Below are positions 15,612 to 20,809 of a stretch of DNA of 22,474 bases, one piece after another. Position 1 is the stretch's first letter; each line of letters starts with the position of its first letter. The stretch spans positions 1-22,474 of the forward strand of contig CAAGIZ010000099.1 in NCBI GenBank assembly GCA_900770075.1, written 5' to 3'. The position numbers and the translations under genes are program-made. The notes under the pieces were generated by a model, which had not been told where the DNA came from, made no database searches, and saw only the letters and a program-made list of their open reading frames with translations. Source of the stretch: Spirochaetia bacterium (lineage in GTDB: Bacteria; Spirochaetota; Spirochaetia; Treponematales; Treponemataceae).

Positions 15612-16691
15612 ATGAAACGTTTTGCACTTTGCGTATCTCTTGTTCTGGCTTCAGCGGCAAGCCTTTTTGCACAGGCTGATTTACAGCCTCTGGCGACTGT
15701 AAAACTGAACAAGTCGGAAACCATCACCCTGAAACAGCTTAAAAACAGGGTTGAAATTTATGGAAGACAGAATGGTATTTCTTCTTTTACGGTTGAGCAG
15801 AAGAAGGAAATTCTTGATGCCATGATTGACGAAAAACTGGTGGTTCAGGCGGCTGCAAAAGCAGGAATGGTTCTTACAGATTCTCAGGTAAACCAGTATT
15901 TTCTGCAGAATGTAAGCCAGCAGTTTGGAAGAAACGTTACCGAGGCTGAATTTGAAGAAATCGTAAAGCAGCAGACGGGAAAGTCTCTGGACGAATATAT
16001 GAAGGCAACTGTGGGGATGGGACTTTCTGAATACAAGTCTTATCTGAAAAACCAGCTTATTGCCCAGCAGTATGTCCTTCAGCAGAAACAGGCTGAAATT
16101 CAGAAAGCGGCTCCTACTGACGAGGAAATTCGGGCTTTTTATGAACTGAACAAGGCCAGTTTTGTTCAGAACGATATGCTGAAGCTTTTTCTGGTGATTT
16201 TTCCTAAGACGGACAATTTGGCCGGTACAAAAGAAAAGGCCGAAGCCCTTCTCAAGGATTTTAAAAACAAGAAGGTTACCACTGACCAGATTAAGTCCAA
16301 TGCCGCCAATTCCAAAGACTATCAAGGCGGAGACCTGTTTATAAGCAAGACTACTCAGCATGCCCAGCAGCTTGGTGTTTCTTATAACGAACTTCTGGAA
16401 CTTTTTGGAAGGGAAATCGGTTACATCTCTTCCCTTACAGAAACAGAAACGGATTTTCAGTTTTATGCGGTGCGTGCCAAGTACGGTGCCAAGATGCTGG
16501 GGTTGAGCGATCTGGTTCAGCCGGAAACTACTATTACCGTTTACGATTACATAAAGTCTAACCTTACCCAGCAGAAGCAGAGTCAGGCGATGATTGCAGC
16601 GGTTCAGGATGTTACGAAAGCACTTGATACTCCGGAAAACGTGGAAAGAAAAAAGACGGGGGCTGCCCTCGATAAACTGCTTAACTGGTAG
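15612..16691 (+). CDS. SurA-like periplasmic chaperone with degenerate parvulin region
   Basis: A 359-residue exported protein: signal peptide with AxA-type cleavage near residue 20 (ASLFAQA), then a helical SurA-N-like domain (about 28-175; EQKKEILDAMIDEKLVVQAA, EAEFEEIVKQQTGKSLDEY and LKNQLIAQQYV are typical). Residues about 190-300 align loosely to a parvulin prolyl isomerase (YQGGDLFIS near the usual GGDLG), but the conserved active-site pattern is not clear, so it may act only as a chaperone for outer-membrane proteins. The position between alaS and nusB matches Tpn39b (TP1016) of T. pallidum, as I recall. The site AAGGAAAG before the ATG supports the start. nusB begins six bases after its stop, so the two share a transcript. 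Confidence 0.85.
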   Translation: MKRFALCVSLVLASAASLFAQADLQPLATVKLNKSETITLKQLKNRVEIYGRQNGISSFTVEQKKEILDAMIDEKLVVQAAAKAGMVLTDSQVNQYFLQNVSQQFGRNVTEAEFEEIVKQQTGKSLDEYMKATVGMGLSEYKSYLKNQLIAQQYVLQQKQAEIQKAAPTDEEIRAFYELNKASFVQNDMLKLFLVIFPKTDNLAGTKEKAEALLKDFKNKKVTTDQIKSNAANSKDYQGGDLFISKTTQHAQQLGVSYNELLELFGREIGYISSLTETETDFQFYAVRAKYGAKMLGLSDLVQPETTITVYDYIKSNLTQQKQSQAMIAAVQDVTKALDTPENVERKKTGAALDKLLNW

Positions 16692-16697
16692 GGGAAT

Positions 16698-17132
16698 ATG
16701 TCTAGAAGAATGGGTAGAATTCTTGCTTTTCAGGGGCTTTACTCCTGGGAAGCAGGGGGAATGTCAAAAGAAGACATACTTGAACTTTCCTGGGCAGATT
16801 CTGAAACCGGGAAAGATGTTGTGGATTTGGAAACTGCAACTTTTGCCAGGGTTTTGATTGCCGGTGCTATTGAAAATCAGGCTGTAATTGACGGGTACAT
16901 AAAGAAAAACCTGAAGGGCTGGGAATTCGACAGGGTGAATAAGGTGAGCCTTTCAATCCTGCGGATGAGCGTGTATTCCCTGCTTTTCCAGAAGGATATT
17001 CCTCCTTCAATTGTAATTGACGAGGCTGTTGATATTTCCAGAGAGTACGGGCAGGACGATTCCTACAAGTTTGTGAATGCCGTTCTGGACAATATCGGCA
17101 AGGCCTGCGCAAAAGAAAATTCCGTAAAATAA
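16698..17132 (+). CDS. nusB: Transcription antitermination factor NusB
   Basis: NusB, with NusE (ribosomal protein S10), binds boxA in rRNA leaders and builds the antitermination complex that keeps rRNA transcription going. The 144-residue all-helical protein has the family pattern: RRMGRILAFQGLYSWE at the start, IKKNLKGWEFDRVNKVSLSILR in the middle, and PSIVIDEAVDISREYGQDDSYKFVNAVLDNI (in parts) at the end. AGGGG just before the ATG overlaps the stop of the upstream gene; 11 bases separate it from the TPR lipoprotein gene. It is thus the middle gene of a three-gene operon. Confidence 0.95.
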   Translation: MSRRMGRILAFQGLYSWEAGGMSKEDILELSWADSETGKDVVDLETATFARVLIAGAIENQAVIDGYIKKNLKGWEFDRVNKVSLSILRMSVYSLLFQKDIPPSIVIDEAVDISREYGQDDSYKFVNAVLDNIGKACAKENSVK

Positions 17133-17143
17133 ACGGGCTGCCT

Positions 17144-19072
17144 ATGAAAAAAAACTGGAATTTTTTGTCCAGCCGATTAAATCCGGTAATTGTGGCACTG
17201 CCTGCAGTGCTGACTGTCTTAGTTGCCGGATTTTTGTTTTTTTCCTGTTCGGGCAGCGGAAAATCCTCTTCTTTTACCGCCGCCCTGAATACGGTCGATT
17301 CCTACATAAAACTGGGGCAAACTCAGGATGCCCTGAAACTGTTAAAAAAAACTTCTAAATCTGCATACAGCGCATACGCGAGGCTTGGAATTTACAGGCG
17401 TTATATGACGCTGGGAGAAAAGGCTCTGGCGGAGAAAACTCTTCTGTCTGCCATGAAAAAAATTCCCGGAAACAGTGAAATTCACGCTGTCTATGCCAAC
17501 TTTTTGTTGAAAGAAAACAGAATTCCTGAGGCGTTGAAAATCGCTTCTGCCTTAAAAGGAACAGAATACGGTTCCATCTATGGGGAAATTCTTTTAAAAT
17601 CTCCTCAGAAGGGTGCTGTTTTTTCGATGGAACAGGCGGAAATTTATCGGGACTGCTATGCTGCTACAAAAAATGAAAGATGGCTTGTAAATGCGGCCCT
17701 TCTGTTTTTGGAAAATGGTAATTATTCTGAGGCGGCTGTTCTGCAGCAGAACTTTGACAGTGAATTCTGCCTTTTTTGGGCTGCGGTGCAGTTTGATGCC
17801 AGAAATTATGATTTATGTCTTGAAAATCTTGAAAATGCGGAAAAACGGGGGGACGTCCGCTTTGACCGGGGGCTTGCCAGCGATGCCTTTTACATGCTGG
17901 GGGATTACGATTCTGCGGAAAAAGAGCGGGAAAAGATAATTCTAAAAGCGGAAGAGGCTAAGACGGATGATGTTCCTGAAAATGTCTATTTAAACAGTGC
18001 AATCTGGTCTTATAATGCCGGAGAATATGCAAGGGCTTATGACTTACTGATGACGGTTGTTATGCGCAATTCCCGGAATATTCCTGCCCTGCTGACCTAC
18101 GGAAAATTTGCCGGAGCAGATTTTGAAGTTGAGGAAGAGGATTTATTTGAGCAGGAACTGAGAAAGACCGGCTTGAGAACTTACTCCATGCAGCAGAGGG
18201 ATGAGAGGCCAAAATTTTTGATTTCGGATGCTGTGTTCAGGATTGACCAGGTTCTGGAATGGCAGAGGGAAAATTCCCTGCCTTTAAGCGACGAGCTTTT
18301 GGTGGAAAAACTTGCCCTGTGGCTGACTGAAAACTCTTCCCTGCCTCAGAAAAAACTGGAAAGCGAAATATGGAAAACTCTGGAAACGAACGAAATTGCT
18401 GAGAATATGTATCCGCCGCTTTTGGTTCAGTTTGCCGTGAGCAGGTTTTTGAATTTCGGTAAAAAGGAAGAAGCCCGGCTGCTTTTTGAAAAGTATCTTG
18501 ATGCGCGCTACAAGATGAAAAGACAGGAGCAGGACGAAAACAAGGTTGAATACGACATCTTTGGAGGGGAAAAAAGATATGCTGCGCCTGTGGTGCCTGA
18601 ATTTGTAACGCGGGCGGCTTTTGGAGACAGGGCGGCGGATTATGCCCGCACTATGGAAAACTGGGAGATTGAAACTGCTGCCTTTTTTGCCCTTCTGGAC
18701 GGGAATGTTTCCGCCGCCCGCCGTCTGTACGAATATGTCCTGTTTGAGACGGGCGGTGCCAAGACTGTGCAGGGAGACGGTCAGATTGTTTCTTTCAGCA
18801 GACTGTGCAGCGTAACTTCGGCGGTAAATCTTGCCGGCATTTATGCTTCTGAAGGGGATCTGAAAAAAGCCCTGAACCTGTACGGTCTTTCTTCTGGCAG
18901 GACGAAAAGCAGGAAATTGAAATCGAAAATCCTTTATTTGACGGCTCTTGTGCAGGAAGATTTGAAAAATACTGACGGGGCGGTTCTTTCCCTTGAATAT
19001 GCCCTGAGCCTTGACCCTATGAATGCCCAGGCCCGGCTCCGGCTTAAAAACCTGAAAGGTGCCCTGAAGTGA
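17144..19072 (+). CDS. TPR-containing lipoprotein
   Basis: A 642-residue protein with a long hydrophobic signal (about 14-33) and a lipobox-like FFSC with Cys35, followed by a Ser/Gly linker, so it is likely lipid-anchored. The rest is nearly all helical. Tetratricopeptide-like pairs are visible at about 48-160 (LGQTQDALKLLKK, GEKALAEKTLLSAMKK, NRIPEALKIASALK), 195-310 (NGNYSEAAVLQQ, GDYDSAEKEREKI, GEYARAYDLLMTVV) and 555-640 (EGDLKKALNLYG, NTDGAVLSLEYALSLDP). TPR proteins hold complexes together; here a cell-envelope scaffold is likely, the partner unknown. It is the last gene of the SurA-like/nusB operon, with a weak ribosome site (GGGCTG), and is followed by a terminator. By position it may match TP1014 of T. 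pallidum. Confidence 0.85.
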   Translation: MKKNWNFLSSRLNPVIVALPAVLTVLVAGFLFFSCSGSGKSSSFTAALNTVDSYIKLGQTQDALKLLKKTSKSAYSAYARLGIYRRYMTLGEKALAEKTLLSAMKKIPGNSEIHAVYANFLLKENRIPEALKIASALKGTEYGSIYGEILLKSPQKGAVFSMEQAEIYRDCYAATKNERWLVNAALLFLENGNYSEAAVLQQNFDSEFCLFWAAVQFDARNYDLCLENLENAEKRGDVRFDRGLASDAFYMLGDYDSAEKEREKIILKAEEAKTDDVPENVYLNSAIWSYNAGEYARAYDLLMTVVMRNSRNIPALLTYGKFAGADFEVEEEDLFEQELRKTGLRTYSMQQRDERPKFLISDAVFRIDQVLEWQRENSLPLSDELLVEKLALWLTENSSLPQKKLESEIWKTLETNEIAENMYPPLLVQFAVSRFLNFGKKEEARLLFEKYLDARYKMKRQEQDENKVEYDIFGGEKRYAAPVVPEFVTRAAFGDRAADYARTMENWEIETAAFFALLDGNVSAARRLYEYVLFETGGAKTVQGDGQIVSFSRLCSVTSAVNLAGIYASEGDLKKALNLYGLSSGRTKSRKLKSKILYLTALVQEDLKNTDGAVLSLEYALSLDPMNAQARLRLKNLKGALK

Positions 19073-19091
19073 ATTTCGGGCTGAAAAAAAA

Positions 19092-19144
19092 ACAGCCCCT
19101 GATTTTTAGCGCAGAGAAGTGCACTTTAACAGGGACTGTCTTTT
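19092..19144 (+). terminator. Probable terminator of the SurA-like/nusB/TPR operon
   Basis: ACAGCCCCTG (19092-19101) pairs with CAGGGACTGT (19130-19139) with one G-T pair; the loop contains a small GCGC/GTGC hairpin. C and four T follow. It starts 20 bases after the TPR gene stop. Confidence 0.6.
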
Positions 19145-19164
19145 AAGGCAGGAAATGCTCATGG

Positions 19165-19185
19165 ATTCCGAAATAAATTCGGAAT
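19165..19185. repeat. 8-bp inverted repeat ATTCCGAA/TTCGGAAT
   Basis: ATTCCGAA (19165-19172) and TTCGGAAT (19178-19185) are perfect complements around a five-base loop, between the operon terminator and the repeat at 19196. It may be another dispersed intergenic repeat. Confidence 0.55.
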
Positions 19186-19195
19186 GACACTAGGG

Positions 19196-19233
19196 CACCT
19201 CTAAAAAGTCGTTTTTGTCGATTTTTCGAGGTG
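19196..19233. repeat. CACCTCTAAAAA hairpin, possible groES terminator
   Basis: CACCTC-T-AAAAA (19196-19207) pairs with TTTTT-C-GAGGTG (19222-19233), with one mismatch. It belongs to the same family as the hairpins at 15367-15530. It stands four bases beyond the groES stop on the minus strand, so it may shape the groES mRNA 3' end. Confidence 0.6.
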
Positions 19234-19237
19234 TTCC

Positions 19238-19510
19238 TTATTCTACGATGGCGATGATGTCTGAGTTTTTGACAATCAGATAGTCTTCGCCGTCTACTTT
19301 TACCTGAACTCCTGCATATTTTTCGTACATTACGCGGTCACCGGCTTTTACGGTGATTTTTTCTTTTTCTGTTCCCGGTCCAACTGCTTCTACTTTTGCA
19401 GTCTGTGTTTTTTCCTGTGCAGTTTCCGGAAGAAGGATGCCGGATTTTGTTGTTGTTTCTGCTTTTTCTTCTTTGAGAAGAACCCTGTCTGCTAATGGTA
19501 TGATTTTCAT
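19238..19510 (-). CDS. groES: Co-chaperonin GroES
   Basis: GroES caps the GroEL ring during ATP-driven protein folding in the cytoplasm. The 90-residue protein has the complete family pattern: MKIIPLADRVLLKEE, the mobile loop about residues 16-33 with SGILLP for GroEL contact, AVGPG, AGDRVMYEKYAG and the ending EDYLIVKNSDIIAIVE. ATG 19510 is chosen because GGAGGT precedes it (complement near 19519-19523); an upstream in-frame TTG would place that site inside the gene. groEL is not next to it, as in T. pallidum where, from memory, groES and groEL are apart. No CIRCE operator was found. It is convergent with the TPR gene. Confidence 0.97.
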   Translation of the reverse strand: MKIIPLADRVLLKEEKAETTTKSGILLPETAQEKTQTAKVEAVGPGTEKEKITVKAGDRVMYEKYAGVQVKVDGEDYLIVKNSDIIAIVE

Positions 19511-19571
19511 GTCTAAGACCTCCAAATTTTTTGCAAAAAACCAAATAACTTGTGTTTTTGGTATACCTTTA

Positions 19572-19601
19572 AATATATAAATTTACTTTCCCCATCGTCA
19601 A
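19572..19601 (-). promoter_or_regulatory. Candidate groES promoter
   Basis: On the minus strand TTGACG (19596-19601) is followed by TATATA (19574-19579) at 16 bp, or TATATT at 18 bp. It is a good sigma-70-type match, with a leader of about 55-60 nt. Confidence 0.6.
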
Positions 19602-19641
19602 TAAAATTCGAAGGGCTTTTAGAGGTTGGCCTATTTTTTGT

Positions 19642-19698
19642 TGTGTCAAAAAGATACAGATGAGGGTTCCGGGGATGAAAGTGTGTCAAAATGACACC
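19642..19698 (+). promoter_or_regulatory. Twin upstream activator-type palindromes
   Basis: TGTGTCAAAAAGATACA (19642-19658) and TGTGTCAAAATGACACC (19682-19698) agree at 14 of 17 positions. The second contains the perfect palindrome GTGTCA-AAA-TGACAC (19683-19697). Their centres are exactly 40 bp apart, close to four helix turns, so they face the same side. They lie about 200 and 240 bp before the predicted sigma-54 start, the usual distance for enhancer sites of a sigma-54 activator. Control of groES from the other side is an alternative. Confidence 0.6.
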
Positions 19699-19725
19699 TG
19701 GGAGATGCGCCACAGGGCCGGAAGG

Positions 19726-19842
19726 GAACGAAGTTCGTCCGAAGGACCGAGGGTTACCGAGCCTGGAGGCACTGGTAAGACGAAAAAGGGGCTTTTTTGA
19801 TGAAAAAACGGCTTTTTTGGGGTGGATGTGGCGCCCAAAAAA
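19726..19842 (+). promoter_or_regulatory. Structured spacer with phased A/T tracts
   Basis: Two adjacent 11-base hairpins with GAA loops (GAAC-GAA-GTTC, 19726-19736; GTCC-GAA-GGAC, 19737-19747) are followed by two 18-base near-repeats 20 bp apart (19782-19799, 19802-19819; 16 of 18 identical). These place A/T tracts at centres near 19785, 19795, 19805 and 19815, about 10 bp apart, a pattern known to curve DNA. TTTTTTGGG (19813-19821) also pairs with CCCAAAAAA (19834-19842). The bend lies between the activator-type sites and the sigma-54 promoter. Confidence 0.5.
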
Positions 19843-19861
19843 TTATAAAAATGAGTAAAAG

Positions 19862-19878
19862 TTGGCACGGAAATTGCT
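19862..19878 (+). promoter_or_regulatory. Sigma-54 (RpoN) -24/-12 promoter
   Basis: TTGGCACGGAAATTGCT fits the sigma-54 consensus TTGGCACG-N4-TTGCW at every fixed position, with the essential GG (19864-19865) and GC (19876-19877) exactly ten bases apart. Transcription should start near 19889, leaving a leader of about 33 nt with AGGAG (19912-19916) before the sigma factor ATG. Confidence 0.85.
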
Positions 19879-19922
19879 AATATATAAGTGAATAAAAATT
19901 ATAAATAGTGCAGGAGATTTTT

Positions 19923-20762
19923 ATGACGAATTACGACGAAGTTTTGGGTATTTATTTGAAAGAAATCAATAAAATTCCTCTGTTAAACCACGATGAAGAA
20001 ACTGAACTTGCGGTAAAGGCCAAAAACGGCGATAAGGCTGCCAGGGATAAAATCGTAAACGCCAACCTGCGCTTTGTTATTAACGTTGCAAAAAACTATC
20101 AAAACCGGGGGCTTGACCTTTGCGACCTGATTAGCGAGGGTAATATCGGGCTTTTGACTGCCATTGAAAAATTTGACGTTACCAAGGGTTATCATTTTAT
20201 TTCTTATGCCGTGTGGTGGATTCGTCAGACGATTTTGAAGGCTGTGTGTGAAAAGGGCCGTGCCATCCGTCTGCCTATGAACCGGGTGAATGAGCTTGTG
20301 CAGATTGAAAAGGCAAGAAAAATTGTTCACGGGAAGGGAACCGAAGCCGAGGAAATCGAAGAAATTGCTGCAATGCTGGGTATGGAAAGGCAGCATGTAA
20401 GCGAAATGCTGGAAATCAACCGGGAGATGATTAGTCTTGATGCTCAGATTGAAAACAAAAACGGCGACTCTGGTACTGTGGGTGACTTTGTAAAGGACGA
20501 AAAATATTCTGACGTTGATGAGAAGGTGATTGCTGAAAGCCTGCAGAAGGATCTGGACAGCGTTCTTGGTACCTTAAAGCCGGCCGAGGAAAAAGTGCTG
20601 CGCATGCGTTACGGTCTTGACGGAAGCAAGCCTATGTCTTTGGCCCAGGTCGGCGAAAAATGCAACCTTACCAAAGAGAGAATCCGCCAGATTGAAAAGA
20701 CTGCCATTGGCCGCATGCAACATCCGGTTCGTGCAAGACGGCTGGAGTGTTATGTTGCTTAG
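19923..20762 (+). CDS. Sigma-70 family RNA polymerase sigma factor (group 2, RpoD/RpoS-like)
   Basis: A 279-residue sigma factor that directs RNA polymerase to a promoter set. It starts at region 1.2 (YLKEINKIPLLNHDEE), so the large N-terminal region 1.1 and non-conserved insert of the housekeeping factor are absent. Region 2 is intact (ANLRFVINVAKNYQNRGLDLCDLISEGNIGL in parts; FDVTKGYHFISYAVWWIRQTI), as are region 3 (about 115-190) and region 4 (TLKPAEEKVLRMRYGL; LTKERIRQIEKTAIGRM). This is an alternative, group 2 factor like RpoS; the name RpoS is not proven. ATG 19923 has AGGAG seven bases upstream; a GTG at 19908 would include that site. It is expressed from a consensus sigma-54 promoter, recalling the Borrelia RpoN-RpoS cascade. 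Region 2.3 reads FDVTKGYHFISYA where RpoD usually has FS/FT at the His position. Confidence 0.93.
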   Translation: MTNYDEVLGIYLKEINKIPLLNHDEETELAVKAKNGDKAARDKIVNANLRFVINVAKNYQNRGLDLCDLISEGNIGLLTAIEKFDVTKGYHFISYAVWWIRQTILKAVCEKGRAIRLPMNRVNELVQIEKARKIVHGKGTEAEEIEEIAAMLGMERQHVSEMLEINREMISLDAQIENKNGDSGTVGDFVKDEKYSDVDEKVIAESLQKDLDSVLGTLKPAEEKVLRMRYGLDGSKPMSLAQVGEKCNLTKERIRQIEKTAIGRMQHPVRARRLECYVA

Positions 20763-20809
20763 GGGCTGAGGCTGCTGGCTGCCTGTTTTAGGGTGGTCTG
20801 GCAGGATGG

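Noticed and set aside
15681..16361. 226-residue minus-strand open frame inside the SurA-like gene
   Set aside because: It is antisense to a gene with a signal peptide and family motifs, and its sequence looks like a mirrored reading without recognisable domains.
19511..19525. TTG start adding five residues to GroES
   Set aside because: It would place the GGAGGT ribosome site inside the coding region, and MKIIPLADRVLL is the normal GroES beginning.
19511..19620. CIRCE (HrcA) operator at groES
   Set aside because: No TTAGCACTC-N9-GAGTGCTAA-like palindrome is present upstream of groES.
19908..19922. GTG start adding five residues to the sigma factor
   Set aside because: The AGGAG site would be inside the gene; ATG 19923 is properly spaced after it.
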